Origin: Dehalococcoidia bacterium
Lineage (GTDB): Bacteria; Chloroflexota; Dehalococcoidia; Lucifugimonadales; Lucifugimonadaceae
Direction of reading: 5' to 3'
Length of the DNA stretch: 60,513 bases
Assembly: GCA_009693115.1 (NCBI GenBank)
Contig: SHXW01000014.1
Span: forward strand, 1-60,513
Part shown: positions 17,441 to 25,875 of the stretch, piece by piece
Layout: each line of letters begins with the position of its first letter
How positions within the stretch are numbered: the first letter of the stretch is position 1
Notes under the pieces: model-generated
What the model saw: the letters and a program-made list of their open reading frames with translations, nothing else
What the model was told of the DNA's origin: nothing
The model's database searches: none
Made by a program: the position numbers and the translations under genes

Positions 17441-18700
17441 TCATCCATCCGAGTCAAGGCCGAATGCGTGGGCGATTTCGCCTGGGGCATCCGGGTCTTC
17501 AGTGGACCTCAGGTAGTCAATAGGCTCTGCGAGCAGCCTGCTGACAAGCGATCTCGACATCGCTTCCAGCACCGCCCGTTGCCCATCCGTGATGTCGGGC
17601 AGGCGACGTAACGCCCGTTCAAGTTCGGCACGGCGCAAGGCTTCCGCTCTCGCTCCGAGCGTCCGTATGACAGGCTCGGTCTCAAGGCCGGTTAACCTTT
17701 CTCCGAAACGGGAGACTTCACGTTCGATCAATATGGCGGCTTGTTCCGCAGCGTCTTTTCGGCTCTCCCGGTGCTCGGCGGCTATCTGCTCGAGCGAGTG
17801 CAACGTGTGCAGACTGACGCCCGCGACGGCTGACGCCGCCGGCTCGACGTCGCGTGGCATGCCCACGTCCAGTACGAACACTGGCCTGTCAGGGCGGGAC
17901 CGCATGATTTCCGAGAGCGCATGCGCGGTGATGACATGTTCGGTCGCAGCCGTGCAAGTGACAGCAATGTCTGACTCGGCGAGCGCGGCGTACCGCCTTT
18001 CAAAGGGGACGGCCTCTCCGCCAAGTTCGCGGGCTATGCCCACGGCTCGCTCCATGCGGCGGCTGGAGACGACAAGCTTGCCTATGCCAGCTGTGCGGAG
18101 GGCGCGTGCGACGAGTTCTCCAGTTTCCCCAGCGCCAATGAGGAGGGCGCTTTTCGTCTTCAGGTCGCCCAGGCTGCGTTCAATCAGCTGCACGCCGATT
18201 GACGGCACGGAGACGCGATCGCGACCCAGCCCCGTCTTCTGACGCACCCTGCGGCTGGTCCGTAGAGCAGAGTGAAAAAGGCGGGATATCCGGTGAGGGA
18301 TTACGCCGGCCTCACCCGCAGCTTTAAGCGCGTCTGAGACCTGCCCGGCTATCTGGGCCTCGCCGAGGGCAAGTGAGTCCAGCCCGCTCGTGACGCGGAA
18401 CAGGTGGCGGACCACGTCATCCCCGCGCAGCGAGTGCAAGTGCGGAGGGAGAATCGCTGCACGGCCTGACTGTACGGCGATCTCGTTCAGGAACTCGGTG
18501 AGCCGGGCGATGCCTGCCTCCGGGTCTGCGGCATCGGCATAAACCTCGGCCCGGTTGCATGTTGAAATGAAGACGCCGCCGCCGGCATGGGACGCCAAGC
18601 GTGGCAGCCAGAGAGGCATGGCATGGCGGCCAACAGCCACGCTCTCAAGTACTTCGACAGGCGCTGAAGATATGTTGACCCCGACAAGGACGAACTGCAT
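17441..18700 (-). CDS. hemA: Glutamyl-tRNA reductase
   Basis: First enzyme of C5 tetrapyrrole synthesis: NADPH-dependent reduction of Glu-tRNA(Glu) to glutamate-1-semialdehyde. The 419-residue protein has the catalytic Cys48 in STCNRAEVY, the substrate-domain motif SLALGEAQIAGQV, the Rossmann motif LLIGAGETGELVARAL (about 185-200) and a C-terminal dimerisation helix. hemL, which uses the product, is encoded about 3 kb downstream on the same strand. A Rex/Crp-type palindrome lies 52-69 nt upstream of the start, in the region shared with the divergent rhodanese gene. Confidence 0.96.
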   Translation of the reverse strand: MQFVLVGVNISSAPVEVLESVAVGRHAMPLWLPRLASHAGGGVFISTCNRAEVYADAADPEAGIARLTEFLNEIAVQSGRAAILPPHLHSLRGDDVVRHLFRVTSGLDSLALGEAQIAGQVSDALKAAGEAGVIPHRISRLFHSALRTSRRVRQKTGLGRDRVSVPSIGVQLIERSLGDLKTKSALLIGAGETGELVARALRTAGIGKLVVSSRRMERAVGIARELGGEAVPFERRYAALAESDIAVTCTAATEHVITAHALSEIMRSRPDRPVFVLDVGMPRDVEPAASAVAGVSLHTLHSLEQIAAEHRESRKDAAEQAAILIEREVSRFGERLTGLETEPVIRTLGARAEALRRAELERALRRLPDITDGQRAVLEAMSRSLVSRLLAEPIDYLRSTEDPDAPGEIAHAFGLDSDG

Positions 18701-18751
18701 CTCGGCCAGGTTCCCCCTAGTGTGCGGTGTGCGACGAGTCCAAGTTTACAC

Positions 18752-18769
18752 CTGTGAATTGTTTCACAA
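18752..18769. promoter_or_regulatory. Rex-like operator (also fits Crp/Fnr TGTGA-N6-TCACA)
   Basis: The 18-mer CTGTGAATTGTTTCACAA differs at one position from the Rex consensus TTGTGAA-N4-TTCACAA and contains a perfect TGTGA-N6-TCACA. On the plus strand a TTTACA lies immediately before it and AAAGAT-like sequence follows at about 17 nt. On the minus strand a TAAACT -10-like hexamer follows. The palindrome thus sits between putative promoter elements of both hemA and the rhodanese gene, suiting a repressor. In Streptomyces coelicolor Rex controls an operon containing hemA. Which regulator binds here cannot be decided from the sequence. Confidence 0.6.
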
Positions 18770-18885
18770 AAGATGGGGCGACGTCACACAGCGATGCTGG
18801 AGGGTCGCCTGCCGTAAACTGCCGGTTGAGGAACTGCTTGCCCATCGGTAGAGGGGATTTTGCGACAGTTCCGAGTAGGAGTGCC

Positions 18886-19740
18886 ATGCCCATCGACCTT
18901 GACACATTGTCTCCGGACAAGCGCGGTTACACGGACTCCAGCATTTTTGTTACGACGGAGTGGCTGGAGAGGCATGTGGATGATCCCAAGGTCCGCATCC
19001 TGGACACGGACGGTGCCCCCCAGTGGGAACGGGCGCACATACCGAATTCGCTGCCCGTGCTTGACCATTACTACAAGGCGGCGGAGAAGGGTCGTACATT
19101 CATTCAGGGACCGGACGAGTTCGCCAAGACCATGTCAGCTCTGGGCATAAGCGACGACACGCTGGTCATCGGATACGACAGCGCTGGTTGTCTATATTCG
19201 TTCCGGCTCGCCTGGTCCCTGCGCTACTACGGTCACAAGCAGGTGAAAGTGCTGGACGGCGGCTTTCCGAAATGGCTTGCAGAGGGACGGCCTCTTTCCA
19301 GAACGAAGCCTTCGGTCGCCCCCGGCAGATTCACAGCCCGCCCCGACAAGTCCATCTGGGCGGGGAAGGAAGACGTGATGGCGGGCATCGGCAGAAAGGA
19401 CACCGTCATTCTGGATGTGCGGACCGATGATGAGTGGGACGGCTCGAATAAACGGGATAACGTCCGCGGTGGGCGCGTGCCCGGCGCTGTGCACCTTGAA
19501 TACAAGAACTTCCTTACAAGGGGAGATGTACCAACCGTCCTGCCAGCGGAGGACCTGAAGGAGATTCTCCTCGCGCACGGCGTGACACCGGATAAGAAGA
19601 TCATTACCTATTGACAGGGTGGCATCCGTGCGGCGCACGGATTTTGGGTGCTCAAGATGCTGGGTTACCCGCACGTCCGCGACTATGATGGCTCGATGCG
19701 CGAATGGCTCAATGAACCTTCCTGTCCGGTGGAGGTCTGA
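18886..19740 (+). CDS. Selenocysteine-containing thiosulfate sulfurtransferase (rhodanese); UGA at the catalytic position
   Basis: A two-domain rhodanese of 284 residues, provided TGA 19612-19614 is read through. The inactive N-terminal rhodanese domain spans about 10-140 (VLDGGFPKWLAEG near its end) and the catalytic domain 155-284 (ILDVRTDDEWDG). The active-site loop reads T-Y-TGA-Q-G-G-I-R-A-A-H, where relatives have Cys; coding continues in frame through FWVLKMLGYPHVRDYDGS to a normal TGA at 19738. Residue 243 is therefore probably selenocysteine. A hairpin 17 nt after the TGA fits a bacterial SECIS. The start is ATG 18886 with TAGGAG 4 nt upstream. It is divergent from hemA; two thioredoxin-fold lipoproteins follow. 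The alternative, a nonsense mutation, is less likely because the peroxiredoxin at 50.8 kb shows the same pattern. Confidence 0.85.
19624..19642 (+). promoter_or_regulatory. Putative bacterial SECIS element of the rhodanese
   Basis: An exact 8-bp inverted repeat (19624-19631 with 19635-19642) closes a GGC loop at 19632-19634. The loop begins 17 nt after the in-frame TGA and its first base is G, as expected of bacterial SECIS hairpins that recruit SelB. Confidence 0.65.
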
Positions 19741-19866
19741 GCGTGGCGTTATCGCCTACCTCTTGAGATGGAATGCAGAACCAGATTAGTGTGACGACCG
19801 TATAACCGCAGGCAAAAGGCGAACACCTGTCACTCCGAGAGAGGGTCAGGGAGAACAGAGGCGTGC

Positions 19867-21048
19867 ATGTCTGGACTCTTTAAGCGTTTCTCATTGGCAG
19901 CCGTGGTCGCGGCCGTCGTGCTCGTGGTTACCGCGTGTGGTTCTGGTGCAAAGCCTGCGTCGCAAGCCACGCCCGCTGCGCCCGGCACGACCCCTGTGCC
20001 AACGGCGACGGCGCGGCCTGCTTTCAACCGGGACGCCGCCCCCGCGTTTGAGGCTATAGGCGTGTCCAGCTGGATCAACTCGGAGCCGCTGACCATCAAA
20101 GGGTTGACCAGTGCCAACAAGGTCGTTCTTGTGGACTTCTGGACTTACACCTGCGTCAACTGCATCCGGACGTTTCCGTTCCTGAGAGAGTGGAACGCCA
20201 AATATGCGGACAGGGGCCTGGTGATCCTCGGTGTGCATACGCCGGAGTTTGAGTTCGAGAAGGTCAGGGCGAACGTCGAAAGGGCGACGGGCCAGTACGG
20301 CATCGTGTGGCCTGTTGCCCAGGACAATGACTTTCACACATGGCGCGCCTTTGGGAACCGCTACTGGCCGGCGAAATACCTGATCGACGCGGGTGGCAAC
20401 CTGGTGTTTTCTCACTTCGGCGAGGGTTCGTACATAGAGACCGAAAAGGAGATCCGTGCTGCGCTAAAGGCCGCCGGATACAAGGTTGATGACATCCCGC
20501 TTGGGTCTGTGGAGAACCTTGAGAGCGACGAGAAGGCGACGATGGTGACCCGCGAGTTGTATGGCGGGTACGGACGGAACTTTTCCGTCGGCGAGTTCAA
20601 CGCAGGCCAGGACGCTTATTACCTGGGCCCGGATCGCGTGACCGAATATGTCGACGCCGCCACCTACAAACACGATAAGTTCTATCTGCACGGGCTCTGG
20701 AAGAATGAGGAGGAGGCCGTCGTACATGCGCGGCAAACCGCAACTGCTGAGGACTACATCGCGCTGAAATTCGCGGCGACAAGCGTGAACGTGGTCATTG
20801 AGCCGCGCGGGCCAGAACCGTTCGACGTGCTGGTCGAGATGGACGGCGCGCCGCTGACGAAGGAGCAGGCTGGCTCGGACGTGAAGTTTGACGCAGAGGG
20901 CCGCAGCTTCTTCACGGTCACCGATGCGCGACTCTACTCCGTAGTCCGTCTGCCCTCGTTCGCCGTAGGCGACCTGAAGCTCAAGTCAGCGTCGAAGAAT
21001 TTCGCGGTATTTGCCTTCACATTCGGTGTTTATGAGTCGGGCATCTGA
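19867..21048 (+). CDS. Thioredoxin-like lipoprotein with DipZ-type C-terminal domain
   Basis: A 393-residue lipoprotein. The signal sequence ends in a lipobox, VVTAC, with Cys24 as the lipidated residue, followed by an Ala/Pro/Thr linker. The redoxin domain (about 60-210) has WTYTCVNCIRTFPFL with Cys96 and Cys99, the WTYxCVNC motif typical of DipZ/YneN-like periplasmic thioredoxins. The C-terminal part (about 230-390) matches the beta-sandwich domain found after thioredoxin in DipZ proteins. It would act outside the membrane in disulfide or peroxide chemistry. No CcdA-like membrane domain is attached or adjacent, so the electron donor is unknown. It follows the rhodanese by 126 nt and slightly overlaps the next lipoprotein gene. 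Confidence 0.85.
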   Translation: MSGLFKRFSLAAVVAAVVLVVTACGSGAKPASQATPAAPGTTPVPTATARPAFNRDAAPAFEAIGVSSWINSEPLTIKGLTSANKVVLVDFWTYTCVNCIRTFPFLREWNAKYADRGLVILGVHTPEFEFEKVRANVERATGQYGIVWPVAQDNDFHTWRAFGNRYWPAKYLIDAGGNLVFSHFGEGSYIETEKEIRAALKAAGYKVDDIPLGSVENLESDEKATMVTRELYGGYGRNFSVGEFNAGQDAYYLGPDRVTEYVDAATYKHDKFYLHGLWKNEEEAVVHARQTATAEDYIALKFAATSVNVVIEPRGPEPFDVLVEMDGAPLTKEQAGSDVKFDAEGRSFFTVTDARLYSVVRLPSFAVGDLKLKSASKNFAVFAFTFGVYESGI

Positions 21049-22069
21049 CCGCGCTGCGAGGCTTTTACCACTCTCCTTTGTTGGCCGCGCCGCTGTTCTC
21101 CTGACTATTGTTCTGGCGGCCGCGTGCGTGCCAGGCCGTGGACCAGTATCGTCGCCGCCCTCCACGGCTACACCGTTGCCAGCCTTTGCTGCGCCGCAGC
21201 CCACCCCGGGGCAGGTCGGTGGACTCGAAATCCAACGCTGGGCTGACTCCAGCGACCGCGGAGGGTACGCCATCCTGGCCACCACTGACCTCGCTCGCGG
21301 CCCGCAGCGCTTCGCTGTCGTCCTGACAGACGAAACCGGACTGGTCAACCTGCCTGTCGTCCAGATGCGGACGTATTACTACCGCGAAGGTTTCGAGTCT
21401 GGCAAACGAGAAGGCCCCGCAGAGACCGTAACCGCGCGTTTTCACGAGTTCCCGCTGGGTACGCGCGGCTTATACGCCACAAGCCTGGACTTCAACGAAC
21501 TGGGTGATTGGGAGGTCGAAGCTGATGTGCCGCGCTCGGACGGTTCAGTGCTCAAGGCGGCTGTCCGGTTCAGCATCGGCCACCGAACCTACTCACTGCC
21601 CGTTGGCGCCGTTGCTGACGCGAGCGTGAACCGGACTCTGAAGGACGTGCCCTCGATCGGTTATCTGACCACAGGCTCGCACCGGGACCCCGGCCTCTAC
21701 CAGACCACCATCGCGGATGCCCTCATGACGATGAAGCCGACGATCGTCGTGTTCGCCAGCCCGGCGTTCTGCACTAACGCAGTATGCGGGCCGCAAGTTG
21801 AGGTGTTGAGCGAGATCAGGGAGGAGTTCGGCGCAAGGGCCAACTACGTCCACATCGACTATTACGAGAACCCGCATGAGATCCAGGGCGACCTGACGAA
21901 AGCCGTCCCATCTAAACACCTTGCGGCGTGGGGCCTGACCTCGCAGGAGTGGACATATGTCATCGGCCGGGACGGCAAGATCACGGCGAGGTTTGAAAAC
22001 TTCGCTCCGCGTAAAGAGATCAAGGACGCGCTGGAGGCCGCGCTGGCAGCGGGTGTGCCTCCACGCTAG
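21032..22069 (+). CDS. Thioredoxin-fold lipoprotein
   Basis: A 345-residue predicted lipoprotein: hydrophobic signal and lipobox LAAAC with Cys32, then a Pro/Ser/Thr linker. The middle part (about 65-185) is beta-rich without a motif I recognise. The C-terminal part (about 205-340) looks like a thioredoxin fold, with FASPAFCTNAVCGPQVEVL (Cys247 and Cys252, a CxxxxC arrangement) and a WTYVIGRDGKI strand near the end. Cys spacing differs from the usual CxxC and recalls copper-binding Sco-like or OsmC-unrelated redoxins; function unknown. ATG 21032 lies inside the end of the previous gene, so the pair is probably co-translated; a TTG at 21011 is a possible alternative start. Confidence 0.78.
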   Translation: MSRASDRAARLLPLSFVGRAAVLLTIVLAAACVPGRGPVSSPPSTATPLPAFAAPQPTPGQVGGLEIQRWADSSDRGGYAILATTDLARGPQRFAVVLTDETGLVNLPVVQMRTYYYREGFESGKREGPAETVTARFHEFPLGTRGLYATSLDFNELGDWEVEADVPRSDGSVLKAAVRFSIGHRTYSLPVGAVADASVNRTLKDVPSIGYLTTGSHRDPGLYQTTIADALMTMKPTIVVFASPAFCTNAVCGPQVEVLSEIREEFGARANYVHIDYYENPHEIQGDLTKAVPSKHLAAWGLTSQEWTYVIGRDGKITARFENFAPRKEIKDALEAALAAGVPPR

Positions 22070-22169
22070 AGCGCTGGGCACTAACGGGCTTTGTGCTGAC
22101 GGGGCGCGGACATACAATGCCGGAGTCCGGCGGAACCTTCACCCTCTGCTCCACTCCGAGGCCGCACCG

Positions 22170-23300
22170 TTGACTGACTGGCTTTCTCTTGCACAAGCTC
22201 GCCGCGACGAACTGTTTGCCGTGCTTGAACAGATGGTCCGCATAGAGTCCCCAACTTCAGACAAGGCGGGGAACGACCGGGCGAGCGGTTTTGTCACGGA
22301 AAAGCTCGCAGCGCTGGGTGGGAGTGTCATCGTTGACAGGCAGGCCGAGTTCGGAGACCACGTCATCGTCTCCTGGCCGGGTGAAGGGGCGCCGGGGTTC
22401 GTCATCGGCCACATAGACACCGTCTGGCCGGTGGGGACGCTTGCCCGCATGGGTTACACGCACAATGGCGGCCGTATTTTCGGCCCCGGCGTGCTGGACA
22501 TGAAGGGCGGCATCGCGGCGACGGTGACGGCTCTGGGCGCACTCAAGGAGGCCGGTCTATGGCCGACGCGGCCGTTGAAGATCTTGATCAATGCGGATGA
22601 AGAGCGTGGGAGCCCGTCGTCGCGGCCGCTGATCGAATCTGAAGTGAAAGGCGCGGCCTACGCGATCGTCATGGAACCCGGTCAGGGGCCGAAGGGCGCA
22701 CTAAAGACACGTCGCAAGGGGCTCGGCGAGTTCAGGGTCACGGTCACCGGTCGCGCCGCCCATGCAGGTGTGTCGCCCGAGAAGGGCGTCTCTGCCATCC
22801 ACGAACTGGCCCATCAGATACTGCGCATACAGTCGTTCGCCAAAAGCGGGGACGGGATCAGCGTCAACGTGGGGCTGGTGTCAGGAGGATCGGCGCGGAA
22901 TACAGTGCCGGCCCATGCCGAAGTCATTGTGGACATGAGGGCGCCGGACGCAGCCCGCTGTAAATTGCTCGAAGCCGAACTCCGGTCCCTCCAGCCCGTG
23001 CTCAAGGGTGCGAAGATCGCGGTCGAGGGTAGTTTCCACAGGCCTCCGATGGAGCGTACGCCTGCCATTGCGGCACTCATAGAACAGGTGCAGGGCCTGG
23101 GTCGCGAGCTGGGCATGGAGTTGCCGGAAGAGCCGACCGGCGGCGGCAGCGACGCCAACCTGACCGCTGCTCTGGGTGTGCCGACCGTGGACGGCATGGG
23201 AGCGATAGGCGAGAACCCGCATGCCGAGGGTGAGAACATAGTGGCCGAGGGGCTGATCTGGCGTACGGCCCTGCTTGCCCGGACACTGCATCAGCTTTAG
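22170..23300 (+). CDS. M20 family metallopeptidase (glutamate carboxypeptidase-like)
   Basis: A 376-residue M20A-type di-zinc hydrolase. Metal and catalytic residues are visible: His81 and Asp83 (GHIDTVWP), Asp110 (GPGVLDMKGG), the EE pair at 144-145 (NADEERGS), Glu169 (VMEPGQG) and a C-terminal His (GENPHAEGE). The sequence resembles Pseudomonas carboxypeptidase G2 and related enzymes that remove C-terminal glutamate or hydrolyse amidated amino acids. A dimerisation domain lies at about 185-295 (GRAAHAG). No signal peptide. The start is taken as TTG 22170, with GAGG about 8 nt upstream. The last codons and stop fall in a 36-bp sequence repeated 66 nt downstream. Confidence 0.9.
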   Translation: MTDWLSLAQARRDELFAVLEQMVRIESPTSDKAGNDRASGFVTEKLAALGGSVIVDRQAEFGDHVIVSWPGEGAPGFVIGHIDTVWPVGTLARMGYTHNGGRIFGPGVLDMKGGIAATVTALGALKEAGLWPTRPLKILINADEERGSPSSRPLIESEVKGAAYAIVMEPGQGPKGALKTRRKGLGEFRVTVTGRAAHAGVSPEKGVSAIHELAHQILRIQSFAKSGDGISVNVGLVSGGSARNTVPAHAEVIVDMRAPDAARCKLLEAELRSLQPVLKGAKIAVEGSFHRPPMERTPAIAALIEQVQGLGRELGMELPEEPTGGGSDANLTAALGVPTVDGMGAIGENPHAEGENIVAEGLIWRTALLARTLHQL

Positions 23301-23395
23301 AGGCGGCTCAAGTATCTGCTGGGCGCGGCCGAACGCTGGGAACGTCACTGCCGCTGCTCGCTTTAGAGGCGGCTCAAGTATCTGCTGGGCGCGGC
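23294..23395 (+). repeat. 36-bp direct repeat, two copies 66 nt apart
   Basis: The 36-nt sequences at 23294-23329 and 23360-23395 are identical, with a 30-nt unrelated stretch between them. The first copy overlaps the last two codons and the stop of the M20 gene. Probably a local duplication upstream of glyA. Confidence 0.85.
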
Positions 23396-23491
23396 AGGGA
23401 CGCGGCGAGTACGATATTAGTTCGCCCTACTCCCTGGGAGTCCTCTCCCTTGTCGGAGTTGTGCCCCGACCGCCAGCCATGAAGGACGTCC

Positions 23492-24736
23492 ATGTTCGCC
23501 CTCGCCGCTCAAGACCCTGAAGTGGCGCGCGCCATTGCCGCCGAACGGCGCCGTCTTGTAGATGAGATAGTCCTGATCGCCTCTGAGAACTATGCCAGCA
23601 CAGCGGTGATGGAGGCGACCGGTTCAGTCATGACGAACAAGTACGCGGAAGGCTACCCCGGCCGCCGCTACTACGCCGGCTGCGAAAACGTGGACATTGT
23701 GGAGAGGCTGGCCATCGAGCGGGCGAAGCAATTGTTCGGTGCGGAACACGCCAACGTGCAACCGCATAGCGGCTCGCAGGCGAACATGGCAGCGTACTTC
23801 GCTCTCCTGAAGCCGGGCGACCGCATCATGGGCATGAGGCTCGATCAGGGAGGGCACCTGACGCACGGAGCGAAGATCAACTTCTCCGGGAAGATCTATG
23901 AGTTCAGCCACTATGGTGTGGACCCGGAGACGGAAATGATCGACTACGGCGATGTAGCGCGTATAGCCCGTGAGTTCAAGCCGGACCTGATCGTCGCCGG
24001 GGCCACGGCGTATCCCAGGACCATTGATTTCCCGCGGTTCAGGCAGATAGCGGATGAGGTTGGCGCGCGCTTGATGGTGGATATGGCGCACATTGCGGGG
24101 CTGATCGCGGGCGGCGCGCACCCTTCGCCTGTGCCGTACGCGGACATTGTGACCACGACCACGCACAAGACACTCCGCGGGCCGCGTGGGGCGATGGCCC
24201 TTTGCCGGACAGAGCATGCCAGGAAGCTCGACAACGCCGTGTTCCCCAACATGCAGGGCGGGCCGATGGAGCACGTCATAGCGGCCAAGGCGGTGGCGTT
24301 CGGCGAGGCGCAGAAGCCGGAGTTCGCGGCGTACGCCCGGGCTGTAGTTTCCAACGCGAGCGCTCTTGCCGCGGCGCTAGCGGCGGGCGGGTTGCGGATT
24401 GTCTCTGGTGGGACGGACAACCACCTCATGCTTGTGGACGTGCGGCCCTTGAAAATGACCGGCAAACAGGCTGAAGAGGCCCTTGTCGCAGCGGGTATTG
24501 TGGTGAACAAAAACTCCATCCCCAATGACCCTGAACCCCCGATGGTCACGAGCGGCATCAGGCTCGGCACGCCTGCGATTACAACGCGTGGCATGGCAGC
24601 GTCAGACATGGAGACGGTTGCCGGGTTCATCCTTGAGGGACTCAGAGCGGCAGGCGACGCTGGGAGGCTCGGAATCGTGAAAGGGCGCGTGAGGAATTTC
24701 GCAAGCGCATTCCCAGCCCCAGGCGTCACGAGCTGA
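23492..24736 (+). CDS. glyA: Serine hydroxymethyltransferase
   Basis: PLP enzyme interconverting serine and glycine with transfer of a one-carbon unit to tetrahydrofolate. The 414-residue protein has [12 protein letters not shown] (active-site start), [20 protein letters not shown] and the Schiff-base lysine Lys226 in [13 protein letters not shown]. Normal length with all motifs intact. It stands between the M20 peptidase and the rpsF operon on the same strand; the upstream 36-bp repeat lies in its leader. Confidence 0.97.
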   Translation: MFALAAQDPEVARAIAAERRRLVDEIVLIASENYASTAVMEATGSVMTNKYAEGYPGRRYYAGCENVDIVERLAIERAKQLFGAEHANVQPHSGSQANMAAYFALLKPGDRIMGMRLDQGGHLTHGAKINFSGKIYEFSHYGVDPETEMIDYGDVARIAREFKPDLIVAGATAYPRTIDFPRFRQIADEVGARLMVDMAHIAGLIAGGAHPSPVPYADIVTTTTHKTLRGPRGAMALCRTEHARKLDNAVFPNMQGGPMEHVIAAKAVAFGEAQKPEFAAYARAVVSNASALAAALAAGGLRIVSGGTDNHLMLVDVRPLKMTGKQAEEALVAAGIVVNKNSIPNDPEPPMVTSGIRLGTPAITTRGMAASDMETVAGFILEGLRAAGDAGRLGIVKGRVRNFASAFPAPGVTS

Positions 24737-24894
24737 CAATCGCTCTGGGAGGTCTTGCGCGACCTGTGCGATGATCTGGGCTGGTCGCGACTCGGTCTCA
24801 GCGTGGTAACATAATTCGGTTCGGAAGCATTGTGCCCACAAACAGTCCTGCGCCTGCAAAACGCAGGGGGATACACGGAAGCGGAACGCACATA

Positions 24895-25257
24895 ATGGTT
24901 CGTAACTACGAGTTGCTTTGGATCATCCCCGGCAGCGTGTCTGAGGGCGACGGCGCAGCCTCAATTGAGCGCATCAAGACGCTCATCACCGCCCGCGGCG
25001 GTCAGGCGCTGTCCGCCGAGTTCTGGGCGCGCCGCACTCTTGCCTTCGCCATCAAGGGCAACAAAGAGGGTGCCTACTTCATCGCCCGTTTCTCGATGGA
25101 TGGCAAACAGGTCCCGGATTTCGAGAGAGCCCTGTTGACCGAACAGACGGTCATCCGTCACATGCTCGTGAAGGCCGAGGAAGTGCAACCTTCAGAGCCG
25201 AAGGGTGAGACCAAAGAGGCTGCGGTGGCAGGCTCGCCGTCCGACAGGTCGTCCTGA
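24895..25257 (+). CDS. rpsF: 30S ribosomal protein S6
   Basis: Primary rRNA-binding protein of the 30S platform that pairs with S18. The 120-residue product starts MVRNYELLWIIPG and contains the typical AIKGNKEGAYFIARFSMDG strand-helix segment and a charged C-terminal tail. ATG 24895 is chosen because it gives the standard S6 N terminus; an in-frame upstream start at 24832 would add unrelated residues. First gene of the conserved rpsF-ssb-rpsR order. Confidence 0.95.
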   Translation: MVRNYELLWIIPGSVSEGDGAASIERIKTLITARGGQALSAEFWARRTLAFAIKGNKEGAYFIARFSMDGKQVPDFERALLTEQTVIRHMLVKAEEVQPSEPKGETKEAAVAGSPSDRSS

Positions 25258-25301
25258 ACGTTTCACGTCTTATAGCCCGTACTTGGGTTTGAGCCGCTGA
25301 T

Positions 25302-25802
25302 ATGACACTGAACAAAATCCTTCTGATCGGCAACTCGGGTACCGACCCGGAGATGCGCTATACGCCGAATGGGAAGGCTGTAACAAGCTTCCGCATGGCT
25401 GTGACTCGCAGGTTCGGCGGCGGCGAGGGTGCCGAACCGCGAGAAGAAACGGAATGGTTCACGGTGGAGTGCTGGGACAGGCAGGCGGAGGCCGTCAACC
25501 AGTACCTGACCAAAGGGAAAAAAGTTTTTGTGGAGGGCAGGTTCCGTAGCCGCCAGTACACGGCGCAGGATGGCTCTCCCCGCCATGTAAATGAAGTGGC
25601 GGATGCCCGTGTGCTGTTCCTCGACCGCGCTGGCGCACCCCAGTCGGCCGAAGGCGCAGCCGCCCCGGACACCCATGCTGGTGACCAGGCGGGTGATCCG
25701 ACAGGCGCTCCAGCACAGACACGCGCCAGGAGGCCGGGCAACCCGCAAGGCGGTGAACGCCGCGCTGGACAGGGCGGCGACGTGGAAGAACTTCCGTGGT
25801 AG
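25302..25802 (+). CDS. ssb: Single-stranded DNA-binding protein
   Basis: A 166-residue SSB. The OB fold covers residues 1-110 (LNKILLIGNSGTDPEMRYTPNGK, EWFTVECWDRQAEAVNQYL and VEGRFRSRQYTAQDG segments). A Gly/Pro/Gln-rich linker follows, and the acidic tip EELPW stands where the partner-binding DDIPF is found in E. coli. Binds and protects single-stranded DNA in replication and repair. It lies between rpsF and rpsR as in many bacteria. Confidence 0.95.
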   Translation: MTLNKILLIGNSGTDPEMRYTPNGKAVTSFRMAVTRRFGGGEGAEPREETEWFTVECWDRQAEAVNQYLTKGKKVFVEGRFRSRQYTAQDGSPRHVNEVADARVLFLDRAGAPQSAEGAAAPDTHAGDQAGDPTGAPAQTRARRPGNPQGGERRAGQGGDVEELPW

Positions 25803-25875
25803 TAATCCAGACAACTGAACGCAATTAGATTTGCGGCCTTGACGGGCCGCTGGCAACAAGGGGTTGGACCAGAAA

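Noticed and set aside
23294-23395. CRISPR array (36-bp repeats, 30-bp spacer)
   Set aside because: Only two repeats, the first overlapping a gene's stop codon, no cas genes and no leader; better explained as a local duplication.
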